Source: an uncultured Peptoniphilus sp. (GTDB taxonomy: Bacteria > Bacillota > Clostridia > Tissierellales > Peptoniphilaceae). Taken from it: a DNA stretch of 13,131 nucleotides. Made by a program: the position numbers and the translations under genes. Below are positions 1 through 7,131 of this stretch, piece after piece (the first letter of the stretch is position 1; each line of letters opens with the position of its first letter). Below the pieces are notes generated by a model. It did not search any database. It saw only the letters and a program-made list of their open reading frames with translations, and was not told the DNA's origin. The stretch covers positions 1-13,131 of the forward strand of contig NZ_CAMILN010000044.1 in assembly GCF_946222045.1 (NCBI RefSeq), written 5' to 3'.

Positions 1-54
1 AGAGAAAATAGAAATTCTCTCTGGTATTTGGTCCAACTTTATGGGGTCACCACA
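1..54. mobile_element. Terminal fragment of a probable IS3-family (IS150-like) insertion sequence
   Basis: The plus strand at 30-54 reads GTCCAACTTTATGGGGTCAC and then CACA. This closely resembles the outer inverted repeat that I recall for IS150-type IS3-family elements (TG...GACCCC...AAGTTGGAC read inward), and it finishes with the CA expected at the outer edge of this family. The element would therefore end at about base 54 and extend left beyond the window. A stop codon at 9-11 in frame 3 could be the end of its transposase OrfB, but too little is present to tell. Only one end is visible, so neither the second inverted repeat nor a target duplication can be checked. The assignment rests on recall of the family's terminal sequence. 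Confidence 0.5.
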
Positions 55-85
55 AAGATGACTCCTAAGAGATGACTTTATAAGC

Positions 86-1174
86 TTATTTGTATTCGTT
101 GTAAGTTTCTTCGTTGTAAGGAACTTTGATTTCACCAGAAACAATTTTTTCAGAGATTTCATCAACTGATTTTAAAATTTCAGGTGCAACATTCTTGTCA
201 GAAGTTGGTGCAATACCTACTGCTCCATCGTCTGAAAGACCAAATTCAATAGTTCTTCCACCTTCGAACTTACCTTCTTGCATATCTTTTACAACTTGGT
301 AAACAGCAACATCGCCATTCTTCATTGCAGAAGTTAATACATTTTCAGGGGCCCTGTCGCTTTGGTCTCTGTCAACACCAATTACCCACTTGTCAGCTTC
401 TTTAGCAGCTTCGATAACACCTTCGCCTGCTCCACCAGCTGCGTGGAATACTACGTCAGCACCGTTTTGGTACATAGTAGCAGTAATTGATTTACCCTTT
501 TGTGCGTCAGAGAAGTCTCCAACATATTGGCTAAGAACTTCGATGTCAGTTCCCTTTTCCTTAGCTGCGTAATCAACACCAGCCTTGTAACCATATTCGA
601 ATCCCCAAATAATGTTACTTTCTTGGCCACCAACAAAACCAACCTTGTTAGTTTCAGTTGTCATACCAGCAATGTAACCAACTAAGAAAGATGGTTCTTG
701 TGCCCTAAACATAATTCCAAGTAGGTTTGAAGGAGCTTCAACTTTTCCATCAGGTCCAGCAGTAACATCAACGTCAACTATTGCATAGTTGATTTCTGGA
801 TACATTGCAGCTGCTTCAGCTATTGCTCCACCCATTTTGTAACCAGCACCAATGATAATATTCTTATCTTGGTCAGCAAAAGTTTCTAGGTTTGGAGTGT
901 AGTCCTTAGAGTCCTTAGATTCAATGTAGTCGGCCTTGATTCCAAGTTCATCAATTGCCTTTTGAAGTCCTTCCCAAACACCTTGGTTAAAGGATTGGTC
1001 GTTAACTCCACCTTCGTCAGTTACAAAACCAACGTTAACATCTGATTTAGCTTCAGTTGTTTCTTTAGTAGCGTTTGCAGCATTTCCATCTGCTTCTTTT
1101 TTGTTGCCGCCACCACAAGCAACCAGTGTCATTGCAATCAATAACACTGAAAGTAGTGTAAATTTCTTCTTCAT
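86..1174 (-). CDS. BMP/PnrA-family nucleoside-binding lipoprotein of an ABC transporter
   Basis: This is a 362-residue substrate-binding lipoprotein of the basic membrane protein family (BMP, TmpC/PnrA type), whose characterised members bind purine nucleosides for ABC import. A lysine-rich start and hydrophobic stretch (residues 5-19) lead to the lipobox L17-V-A-C20, so it should be lipid-anchored on the outer face of the membrane. A low-complexity Gly/Asn/Lys/Ala linker follows, then the family's GFVTDEGGVNDQSFNQG block at about 49-65 and the IGAGYKMGGAIAEAA and GVDRDQSD segments, which are typical of the fold. The ATG at 1174 has AGGAGG at 1182-1187 and a consensus promoter just upstream. 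No permease or ATPase partner is visible. They would lie beyond the left edge, where an IS end begins 31 bases past the stop. The family is clear; the ligand is inferred. Confidence 0.92.
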   Translation of the reverse strand: MKKKFTLLSVLLIAMTLVACGGGNKKEADGNAANATKETTEAKSDVNVGFVTDEGGVNDQSFNQGVWEGLQKAIDELGIKADYIESKDSKDYTPNLETFADQDKNIIIGAGYKMGGAIAEAAAMYPEINYAIVDVDVTAGPDGKVEAPSNLLGIMFRAQEPSFLVGYIAGMTTETNKVGFVGGQESNIIWGFEYGYKAGVDYAAKEKGTDIEVLSQYVGDFSDAQKGKSITATMYQNGADVVFHAAGGAGEGVIEAAKEADKWVIGVDRDQSDRAPENVLTSAMKNGDVAVYQVVKDMQEGKFEGGRTIEFGLSDDGAVGIAPTSDKNVAPEILKSVDEISEKIVSGEIKVPYNEETYNEYK

Positions 1175-1203
1175 TTAAAATCCTCCTATAGATATTTAAT
1201 TAA

Positions 1204-1232
1204 ATTATATATTAAATTTACTATTATTTCAA
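1204..1232 (-). promoter_or_regulatory. Sigma-A promoter of the BMP lipoprotein gene
   Basis: On the minus strand TTGAAA (1227-1232) is followed after exactly 17 bases by TATAAT (1204-1209). This is a near-consensus vegetative promoter. It predicts a start near base 1197 and a leader of about 23 bases that contains the AGGAGG site. It implies that the BMP gene is transcribed alone or as the head of its own operon. Confidence 0.75.
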
Positions 1233-1341
1233 TTTTAATAAAAAAAAGTTTTCCTTGTCTTTACAATTTTTATATATTTTACATTTTTATTTAAGTAAGA
1301 AAAACTTCTGGAATCACAATTTTTATAAATTTATAATTTTC

Positions 1342-1364
1342 TAATACTTAATAAATAAGTATTA
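1342..1364. repeat. Perfect 9-bp inverted repeat in the AT-rich spacer upstream of the BMP promoter
   Basis: TAATACTTA (1342-1350) and TAAGTATTA (1356-1364) are perfect reverse complements around a 5-base ATAAA centre. The site is about 110 bases upstream of the BMP promoter and has no adjoining T run, so it is more like a protein-binding site than a terminator. Nothing else recognisable was seen in the AT-rich stretch 1233-1424. Confidence 0.5.
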
Positions 1365-1424
1365 AACTCTAAAAATTTATTTTAATTTCTAACAATTCTT
1401 AACAATTCAATAAAAATTTCCAAC

Positions 1425-1454
1425 AAAAAAAGCCCAATATAATATTGAGCTTTT
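1425..1454 (-). terminator. Intrinsic terminator after the five-helix membrane protein gene
   Basis: Read on the minus strand, AAAAGCTCAATA pairs with TATTGGGCTTTT over 12 positions (one U-G pair) around a 3-base loop, followed by a run of seven T. It starts about 13 bases past the stop codon at 1467. It would end the transcript of the 1467-2495 gene and possibly of the whole pot operon, since no terminator is visible between 2496 and 2578. Confidence 0.85.
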
Positions 1455-1466
1455 AAAAATATTTAC

Positions 1467-2495
1467 TTATCCAATAAACACTCTTGGAATAACAAAGAAT
1501 ACTAGAGAGAAAACAAAGTACATCAATAAAAATGCCACTGATTGTTTCATTTCCTTGTTGCCAAAAGTAAAGTCGCCATCTGATGCCAAAAATCTTGCCG
1601 CTATTGAAGCAATAAGTCCCAATATTGGATAGGCTATAAGGACACCAAGGTTACTTGTTCCCTTGTCAATGAACCTATAAAAGGCAGGAATCATTAAGAA
1701 TAGGGCTCCAAGATAGATTTGGAAATTTCCCCTATCAAACCAGATTAAAGCAATAACTCCTAGTGTTAGCACTAAAAAGATCACTGTAGAAGCTGTGTTA
1801 ATTAGAGAAATTTTATTTATTAGTCCTTGGTTTATTAATTCAATTTTATTTACATAGTAACCAGAGTTTGTGTAGGCTTCTTTTACACTGTTGCTAGATT
1901 TAATTGATTCTGTCCAGTTTTCTACCTTTGCATTTGTAACAAAAATTGAAGCATCTTCAACCTTTTGTCCACCTGAAAAGTAAAGTGGGTTTGGCTTGTA
2001 ATAAACTGTGAATTCATATTCGCCAACTTTTTCTTCTAAAGCAAGTTTAACTTCACTCACTGCCTTAAAATCCTTGTTATCAGTCTTATTGTAAAAGTCC
2101 TTTACCTTTAATTTTAATTTTTCTTCGAAAAGAGATTTATTAATTTTATCAAAGTCTCCCTTTAAGTTTACCTTTGACTTGCTAAAGCCAACTCCTTCGT
2201 CAAAGAAAATTTGTCTATTTGGTGTTCCCAAAATTCTTGCAGTTGAGTCTTCGCCTGTGTAATTAAATTTTATGTCGTATTTTATTAAGTTTTCATTAGC
2301 TTCTTTTTCTAAAGATCTAGAAACTTGTAAATTTTCTACTCCATCAGCATTATTGAAAAGAATTCCATCGAATTCTCTATTTACTTCTGCATTTGGCCAC
2401 ATAAGAGACTTACTGAAAAAAGCAGTTAGAGAAGCTAACATAAGTACTAGTATGAAAATTGCAAAAACCACAAGCTTTTTTATTCTCTCGTTCAT
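1467..2495 (-). CDS. Unrecognised membrane protein with one N-terminal and four C-terminal helices
   Basis: I do not recognise this 342-residue protein. The sequence shows a short Lys/Arg-rich start, one membrane segment (about 8-27), a roughly 200-residue hydrophilic region (28-230) that is probably extracytoplasmic, and then four close-packed membrane segments (about 234-253, 257-273, 281-301 and 318-338). The hydrophilic part is rich in Lys, Asp, Glu and Asn with alternating patterns that suggest beta structure. No cysteine or obvious catalytic motif stands out. The ATG at 2495 is preceded by GGAGG. The gene follows potD by 83 bases on the same strand, with no terminator between them and only a weak promoter candidate (TTGTTT-N17-TGATAT, 2537-2565). 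Cotranscription with the polyamine operon is therefore possible but unproven. A clear terminator follows. Confidence 0.85.
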   Translation of the reverse strand: MNERIKKLVVFAIFILVLMLASLTAFFSKSLMWPNAEVNREFDGILFNNADGVENLQVSRSLEKEANENLIKYDIKFNYTGEDSTARILGTPNRQIFFDEGVGFSKSKVNLKGDFDKINKSLFEEKLKLKVKDFYNKTDNKDFKAVSEVKLALEEKVGEYEFTVYYKPNPLYFSGGQKVEDASIFVTNAKVENWTESIKSSNSVKEAYTNSGYYVNKIELINQGLINKISLINTASTVIFLVLTLGVIALIWFDRGNFQIYLGALFLMIPAFYRFIDKGTSNLGVLIAYPILGLIASIAARFLASDGDFTFGNKEMKQSVAFLLMYFVFSLVFFVIPRVFIG

Positions 2496-2578
2496 TTTAA
2501 ACCTCCATTATGAAAACATTTCGCTTAACTTACATGATATCACAAGGAGGCCTTAAAATAAACAAATTTATTAGCATA

Positions 2579-3634
2579 TTAAAGATTAGAAGCATTTATT
2601 TCTGTCCAGATTCTATCATAAACCTTTATAAAATCTCCTAGGTCTCTAAAAGATTCTAGTGATGGAAGTTTGTCAAGATCTGGATAGGCAACCTTTGAGT
2701 TTTTAATTTCATCTGGTAAAAGGTCCTTTACTCCCTTAACAGGTGAAGTGTAACCTACGCAGTGTTCAACATTTTTTGCTTGAACTTCTTTTTCTAGCAT
2801 ATAATTTATAAATTTTTCTGCTCCCTCAACGTTTTGGGCATTTTTTGGAATGACCATGGAGTCGTACCAAATGTTTGAGCCTTCTTTTGGAACAACATAG
2901 TCAAGGTCTTCATTTTGGTCCATCATAAGAAGGGCGTCACCTGAATACATTACAGATAGGTTTGCATCTCCTTGGACAACAACGTCACGTCCATCATCAT
3001 CTAGGTAAGCATAAACTAGTGGTTTTTGTTCTATTAGAGACTTTTTAGCTTCTTGAAGTTCCTTTTCACTTGTTGAATTTAGTGAATAACCAAGTCTCTT
3101 TAGGGCAACTCCTAGAGTATCTCTTTGTGAGTTGTACATAATTATTTGGTCCTTATATTTTTCATTCCAAAGAATGTCCCATGAGTCAACCTTGTCTTTT
3201 ACTTCTGCCTTGTTGTAGACAATGCCAACTGTTCCCCAGAAGTAAGGTACTGAGTATTTGTTTTCTGGATCAAAAGTAGGATTTTTTAATATATCTTCTA
3301 CATTTGCAAAGTTTGGAATATTTTCAAAGTTAATTTCTCTTACAAGACCTTCTTTTATAAGTCTTTCAATCATGTAGTCACTAGGAACAACTACATCATA
3401 CTTATCTTGTGATTGAGTCATCTTGATATAAAGGTCTTCATTTGATGCATAAGTGTCGTAGTTAACCTTTATGCCTGTTTCCTTTTGAAAGTCCTTTAGG
3501 ATTTGTGGGTCAATATATTCTCCCCAGTTGTAAACATAAATTTCTTCCTTTGCTGTTTCTTCTTTGCCACATCCTGTAAGAGAAAATACCATTAGGATTG
3601 CAAGTGCTAAAATTATTTTTTTCATGTGTTTCAT
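2579..3634 (-). CDS. potD: Spermidine/putrescine ABC transporter substrate-binding lipoprotein PotD
   Basis: This 351-residue polyamine-binding protein captures spermidine or putrescine outside the cell and delivers it to PotB/PotC. The signal region ends in the lipobox L19-T-G-C22. The mature part opens with IYVYNWGEYIDPQILKDFQK, the signature opening of PotD/PotF proteins, and later contains VPSDYMIERLIKEGL, VPYFWGTVGIVYN and an MYSGDAL segment, all typical of the family. The length is close to that of E. coli PotD. The start ATG overlaps the potC stop by four bases (ATGA, 3631-3634), with GAGG about eight bases upstream, which favours this start over the ATG nine bases downstream. It is the last pot gene of the operon. 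Specificity between spermidine and putrescine cannot be read from the sequence. Confidence 0.95.
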   Translation of the reverse strand: MKHMKKIILALAILMVFSLTGCGKEETAKEEIYVYNWGEYIDPQILKDFQKETGIKVNYDTYASNEDLYIKMTQSQDKYDVVVPSDYMIERLIKEGLVREINFENIPNFANVEDILKNPTFDPENKYSVPYFWGTVGIVYNKAEVKDKVDSWDILWNEKYKDQIIMYNSQRDTLGVALKRLGYSLNSTSEKELQEAKKSLIEQKPLVYAYLDDDGRDVVVQGDANLSVMYSGDALLMMDQNEDLDYVVPKEGSNIWYDSMVIPKNAQNVEGAEKFINYMLEKEVQAKNVEHCVGYTSPVKGVKDLLPDEIKNSKVAYPDLDKLPSLESFRDLGDFIKVYDRIWTEINASNL

Positions 3635-4416
3635 AGGTTTACCTCGATTTTTTTCATTTTTTCACTTCTCTTGTTGATTATAACAAGGAGAATTAATAGT
3701 GCTACTAACATTAATGTTGATACTGCATTAATTGATGGGTTAATCCCCTTTCTCGCCATAGAGTAAATTGTTATTGAAAGGTTTGAAACTCCTTGACCTG
3801 TGTTGAAGAAGGAAATTACAAAATCATCTATGGAAAGTGTAAAGGACATCAAGGCCCCAGTTAATATAGCAGGTTTAATTTGTGGTATAACCACATTTAA
3901 TATTGCATAAGTTGGAGTTGCACCTAGGTCTAGGGCTGCTTCCACTGTATTCTTTTGCAGCTGACTTAACTTTGGAAGAATAGAAAGAATAACATAGGGA
4001 ATGCAAAAGACAATATGTGAAATTATCATTGTTGTGTATCCCATTCTTATGTTAAAAAGTCCAAAGAGTCCCATAAGGGCAACTGCTGTTACAATGTCAG
4101 GGTTAATTACTGGCAGGTAATTTATATTTAGGATGGCATTCTTTTTAAAACCCCTAAGTTCATTTATGGCAATGGCAGAAATTGTTCCAACAATAGTTGA
4201 AATGACTGTTGCCACTACTGCTACTATAAGTGTAGTCCAAAGAGAAGATAAAATTGCTGGGTCAGAAAATAAATTTTTGTACCACTTTAGGGTAAAGCCT
4301 GCCCAAGATCCCCTTAGCTTGGAGTTGTTAAAACTAAAGACAACAAGAATTATAATTGGGGCATATAAGAATAAAAATATTAAAAATAAGTAAATTCTAT
4401 CTATTATTTTTTTCAT
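3631..4416 (-). CDS. potC: Spermidine/putrescine ABC transporter permease PotC
   Basis: This is a 261-residue inner-membrane permease subunit with about six hydrophobic helices. The ABC-permease EAA loop that docks on the ATPase is visible at about 159-178 (EAALDLGATPTYAILNVVIP), and the PotC-type LSIDDFVISFF segment follows at 194-204. It should pair with PotB to form the channel energised by PotA. The start ATG shares one base with the potB stop (TAATG at 4416). Its ribosome binding site GGAGGTGG lies inside the last codons of potB, so the two are probably translationally coupled. Length and motifs are normal for the family. Confidence 0.95.
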   Translation of the reverse strand: MKKIIDRIYLFLIFLFLYAPIIILVVFSFNNSKLRGSWAGFTLKWYKNLFSDPAILSSLWTTLIVAVVATVISTIVGTISAIAINELRGFKKNAILNINYLPVINPDIVTAVALMGLFGLFNIRMGYTTMIISHIVFCIPYVILSILPKLSQLQKNTVEAALDLGATPTYAILNVVIPQIKPAILTGALMSFTLSIDDFVISFFNTGQGVSNLSITIYSMARKGINPSINAVSTLMLVALLILLVIINKRSEKMKKIEVNL

Positions 4417-5246
4417 TATAAGCCACCTCCGATTTCATTAGTTTTAATTTTTCCATTAAATAATTTTGGAAGTAAAAGAATTAAAAGCATAATTACAATT
4501 AAGATTACTGAAATTGCAGAACCAAAGCCCCAGTCTCCTGTGAAGGTAAATTGCTTTTCAATTAGGTTTCCTATTAGGTAGAAGTTGTTTCCTCCCAAGA
4601 GGTTTGGCACAACAAAAGTTGAAATTGCTGGTATAAAAACCATAGTTATTCCTGTGTAAATTCCTGGTAGAGAAAGTGGAAGAATAACTTTTATAAAAAC
4701 TTCAAAGTCGTTGGCTCCCAGGTCCTTTGCTGCTTCAATTAATTTTTTATCCATCTTTAATAATACTGTATAAATTGGTAGAACCATAAAAGGCAAGAAG
4801 TTATAAACCATGCCAATCATTATGGCCTTGGAGTTGTACATAAGGTCCCAGGGTCCCCAGCCAAAAAGTCCTATAAATTTATTTATCAATCCCTTGTTGC
4901 CAAGAAGTGTAAGCCAGGCATAAGTCCTTAATAAAAAGTTCATCCACATTGGGATAATAAAAACTAAGATCATGTTGTTTCTTACTTTTTCCCTCATTTG
5001 TGAAATTATATAGGCCACTGGGTAGCCAATAAGTAGGCAAAAAATAGTAGAAACTCCTGCCAATACAAGAGATGTAATTAAAATCTTTACATAAAGTGGT
5101 TCAAAAAACCTAGAGAAATTGTCTAGGGTAAAAGCAAAGTCTGCTAGGTCTGTGTTGGCACTAAAAGCGTGGGCAAGTATTAAAAATAGTGGGAAAACAA
5201 TAAATACTAGGCCCCAAAATAAATATATTAGTGAAAATTTTTTCAT
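4416..5246 (-). CDS. potB: Spermidine/putrescine ABC transporter permease PotB
   Basis: This 276-residue membrane permease partners PotC. Hydrophobic helices are apparent from residue 6 onward (for example 7-28, 55-81, 92-112, 143-163, 196-216 and 240-261). The EAA cytoplasmic loop EAAKDLGANDFEVFIKVILP sits at 171-190, and the IPMWMNFLLRTYAW segment at 98-111 is characteristic of PotB. The ATG at 5246 follows the potA stop with a single intervening base, and a GAGGTTGAG site lies in the end of potA. The C-terminal Gly-Gly-Gly-Leu codons double as the ribosome binding site of potC. Confidence 0.95.
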   Translation of the reverse strand: MKKFSLIYLFWGLVFIVFPLFLILAHAFSANTDLADFAFTLDNFSRFFEPLYVKILITSLVLAGVSTIFCLLIGYPVAYIISQMREKVRNNMILVFIIPMWMNFLLRTYAWLTLLGNKGLINKFIGLFGWGPWDLMYNSKAIMIGMVYNFLPFMVLPIYTVLLKMDKKLIEAAKDLGANDFEVFIKVILPLSLPGIYTGITMVFIPAISTFVVPNLLGGNNFYLIGNLIEKQFTFTGDWGFGSAISVILIVIMLLILLLPKLFNGKIKTNEIGGGL

Positions 5247-5247
5247 T

Positions 5248-6282
5248 TTAGCTCAACCTCATAACGTGGATAAGGTCTGGTTTGATTATTATGCCTGTTT
5301 TTTCTCCCACTTCTCTTTTTTCTGTTGATTGAACAAGCATGGAGTAACCATCAATATCTACAGTCATTTCATAGTGAACTCCCTTGAATACAAGACTTGT
5401 CACAGTCCCTTCAATTTGGTAATTTTCATCAACCAAAAGCACATCTTCAGGTCTTACTACTACTTCAACATCTTCATTGGCTTTAAAACCCTTGTCAACG
5501 CAAGGAAAATCGTAATCTAAAAATCTAACCTTAAAGTCTTCAAGCATCCTTCCCTTTATAATATTTGACTCACCAATAAAATCTGCTACAAAGGCATTCT
5601 TTGGTTCGTTGTAAATATTTATCGGGCTATCCATTTGTTGAATTTCGCCATTGTTTAGGACAAGAACAGTATCACTCATGGAAAGAGCTTCCTCTTGGTC
5701 GTGGGTAACGTAGATAAAAGTTATCCCAACGCTTTTTTGAATTCTCTTAAGTTCAATCTGCATAGCCTGTCTAAGTTTTAAGTCAAGGGCACCAAGAGGT
5801 TCGTCAAGCAAGAGGACATCTGGCTCATTGACAAGAGCTCTTGCAATGGCAATCCTTTGTTGTTGACCTCCTGATAAAGATTCAATTTCCCTGTTTTCAA
5901 ATCCAGAAAGGTTAACAAGTTTTAAAACCTCACTTACCTTTTCCTTGATGACTTTCTTGTCCATTTTTTTAATTTTTAAACCAAAGGCAATGTTGTCAAA
6001 GACATTCATATGGGGAAAGAGAGCGTATTTTTGAAAAACTGTGTTAATCTGTCTCTCGTAGGCTTCCTTGTTTGTTATGTCTTCTCCATTAAAGAGAATT
6101 TGTCCCTCATCTGGCTCTTCAAAACCACCGATTAATCTTAAAATTGTAGTTTTTCCACAGCCTGATGGTCCTAAAATCGTAAGGAACTCATCTTTTTTTA
6201 CCTTAAGGTCAAAATTTTCTAAAATTACATTGTCGCCAAAGGCCTTGCTAATATTTTTTAATTCAATTACATAATTTTCCAT
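5248..6282 (-). CDS. potA: Spermidine/putrescine ABC transporter ATPase PotA
   Basis: This 344-residue cytoplasmic ATPase drives the PotBC permease. All ABC motifs are intact: Walker A GPSGCGKTT (38-46), Q-loop Q84, signature LSGGQQQR (136-143), Walker B VLLLDEP with catalytic E161, and the switch histidine H194 in THDQEEAL. A C-terminal regulatory TOBE-type region follows from about 235, including VVRPEDVLL (275-283). The length is slightly below that of E. coli PotA. The ATG at 6282 lies 10 bases after the regulator's stop codon and has an AGGCGGTG site that matches AGGAGGTG with one mismatch. It is the first transport gene of the operon and directly follows the XRE-cupin regulator. Confidence 0.96.
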   Translation of the reverse strand: MENYVIELKNISKAFGDNVILENFDLKVKKDEFLTILGPSGCGKTTILRLIGGFEEPDEGQILFNGEDITNKEAYERQINTVFQKYALFPHMNVFDNIAFGLKIKKMDKKVIKEKVSEVLKLVNLSGFENREIESLSGGQQQRIAIARALVNEPDVLLLDEPLGALDLKLRQAMQIELKRIQKSVGITFIYVTHDQEEALSMSDTVLVLNNGEIQQMDSPINIYNEPKNAFVADFIGESNIIKGRMLEDFKVRFLDYDFPCVDKGFKANEDVEVVVRPEDVLLVDENYQIEGTVTSLVFKGVHYEMTVDIDGYSMLVQSTEKREVGEKTGIIIKPDLIHVMRLS

Positions 6283-6292
6283 AATTCACCGC

Positions 6293-6832
6293 CTAAAAAT
6301 TTGGTGGAGATGATATCCACAAAATCTCAGTTTCACACTTTCCTTCATTTTTTAAATAATGGGACTTATTGGCTTTAAAATAAAAGCACTCGCCCTTTTT
6401 CACCTTGTATTCTTCATTCCCATAAAAAAGTTTCACTGAACCCCTTAGGACAAAACCAAACTCTTCTCCCTCATAAGGCTGGAGTTCTTTTGAAGTCCCA
6501 CCTGCTTTAAGTAAAACCCTCATGGGCTCCATTTGGTTTTTCTGTGCATTGGGCACAACCCAGTCAAGGACATAACCAAGCTCTTCATTTTCACTTTCAA
6601 AGAAGTCCTCTTCTTTGAAGATTATTTTTTCATTTTCTTCCCTCTTAAAGAAAAGGCTGGGATCAGTCCCAAGGGCCTCCAAGATATCTAAAAGAGAGTC
6701 AACAGATGGCGATGTCAAATCTCTTTCAATTTGAGAAATAAAACCCTTAGTGAGTTCAGACCTGTCAGCCAGCTCTTCTTGGGTAAGCCCCTTTTCAATT
6801 CTCATTTCTTTTATTTTATTTCCAATCTTCAT
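6293..6832 (-). CDS. XRE-family transcriptional regulator with C-terminal cupin domain, first gene of the pot operon
   Basis: This is a 179-residue DNA-binding regulator. Residues 5-60 form an XRE/Cro-type helix-turn-helix (KEMRIEKGLTQEELADRSEL, then FISQIERDLTSPSVDSLLDI). Residues about 105-175 form a cupin beta-barrel (PYEGEEFGFVLRGSVKLFYG, then KGECFYFKANKSHYL). The usual cupin metal ligands are largely absent: the first motif has no histidine and only H158 remains in the second. This suggests the barrel binds a small molecule rather than a metal. The PuuR-type architecture and the position before potABCD imply polyamine-responsive control of uptake. An in-frame TTG at 6856 would add eight residues, but AGGTGAT (6836-6842) is placed correctly for the ATG at 6832, so I use that start. 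Confidence 0.9.
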   Translation of the reverse strand: MKIGNKIKEMRIEKGLTQEELADRSELTKGFISQIERDLTSPSVDSLLDILEALGTDPSLFFKREENEKIIFKEEDFFESENEELGYVLDWVVPNAQKNQMEPMRVLLKAGGTSKELQPYEGEEFGFVLRGSVKLFYGNEEYKVKKGECFYFKANKSHYLKNEGKCETEILWISSPPNF

Positions 6833-6835
6833 TGC

Positions 6836-6842
6836 ATCACCT
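6836..6842 (-). promoter_or_regulatory. Ribosome binding site fixing the start of the XRE-cupin gene
   Basis: AGGTGAT on the minus strand sits three bases before the ATG at 6832. The same AGGTGAT site precedes thiI and the TPM gene, so it is a standard site in this genome. It lies inside the reading frame that the upstream TTG would open, which argues against that longer start. Confidence 0.75.
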
Positions 6843-6882
6843 ATAATATTAAACAAATTACTTAAATTATTAAACTCATTAG

Positions 6883-6911
6883 AGTATAAATCTTAAGATA
6901 TTTAAAGTCAA
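6883..6911 (-). promoter_or_regulatory. Sigma-A promoter of the XRE-potABCD operon with a palindrome in the spacer
   Basis: TTGACT (6906-6911) and TATACT (6883-6888) are separated by exactly 17 bases on the minus strand. The predicted start is near 6876, giving a leader of about 43 bases to the ATG at 6832. The spacer contains the perfect 10-bp palindrome ATCTTAAGAT (6890-6899). A dimeric XRE regulator bound there would block the polymerase, so this is a candidate autoregulatory operator. The promoter is read directly from the sequence; the operator role is inference. Confidence 0.75.
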
Positions 6912-6949
6912 TAGAATCTACAATTTATTTTATTAAATTTTTTGTAAAA

Positions 6950-6955
6950 TATAAT
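6950..6955 (+). promoter_or_regulatory. Possible -10 element for the 27-residue peptide gene
   Basis: A perfect TATAAT occurs at 6950-6955, about 85 bases upstream of the small gene at 7040. No good -35 box lies 16-18 bases before it. A weaker alternative is TTGCTT (6992-6997) with TATTTT (7015-7020) at 17-base spacing. In such AT-rich DNA either could be chance. Confidence 0.3.
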
Positions 6956-7039
6956 TTACTAAATAACTTTCATTTTATAATTATTTTCTTCTTGCTTCCA
7001 CTTTGTGTCTAATATATTTTATTTATTAAGGAGGGACTT

Positions 7040-7123
7040 ATGAAAAATTTTTTAATTTTTATTTTTGGAATTCTAACAGGGTTTCTTTTAAAGGGATTTT
7101 ACATCTATCTCATGACTAAATAA
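7040..7123 (+). CDS. 27-residue single-helix hydrophobic peptide, function unknown
   Basis: This small open frame encodes MKNFLIFIFGILTGFLLKGF followed by YIYLMTK. The ribosome binding site AAGGAGGG (7028-7035) is near perfect and correctly spaced from the ATG, the best in this intergenic region, which is the main reason to call it a gene. The peptide is one membrane-spanning helix (about 4-25) with a lysine at each end (K2, K27), glycines at 10, 14 and 19, and one lysine (K18) inside the hydrophobic run. Size and character fit small membrane proteins in general, including type I toxins, subunits of membrane enzymes and regulatory peptides; nothing decides between these. It lies between the divergent pot operon and a minus-strand terminator that begins nine bases after its stop. 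Confidence 0.6.
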   Translation: MKNFLIFIFGILTGFLLKGFYIYLMTK

Positions 7124-7131
7124 TATTAAAT

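Noticed and set aside
43..65. Hairpin GGGGTCA...TGACTCC that could be a terminator
   Set aside because: It has no T run on either strand, and it straddles the proposed IS boundary at base 54, so the pairing is likely accidental.
390..685. Several 60-residue open frames on both strands inside the BMP gene
   Set aside because: They overlap a clear, full-length conserved gene, lack ribosome binding sites and show no recognisable domains.
1255..1266. TTGTCTTTACAA palindrome as a PurR-type operator for the nucleoside-binding protein
   Set aside because: Arms are only 4 bp and it does not carry the CGAA core of a PurBox; likely chance in AT-rich DNA.
5329..5520. Plus-strand 63-residue open frame inside potA
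   Set aside because: It is antisense to the conserved C-terminal region of PotA with no translation signals.
6833..6856. Longer XRE-cupin reading frame starting at TTG 6856
   Set aside because: The extra eight codons run through the AGGTGAT ribosome binding site, which serves the ATG at 6832; the HTH domain also begins naturally right after that ATG.
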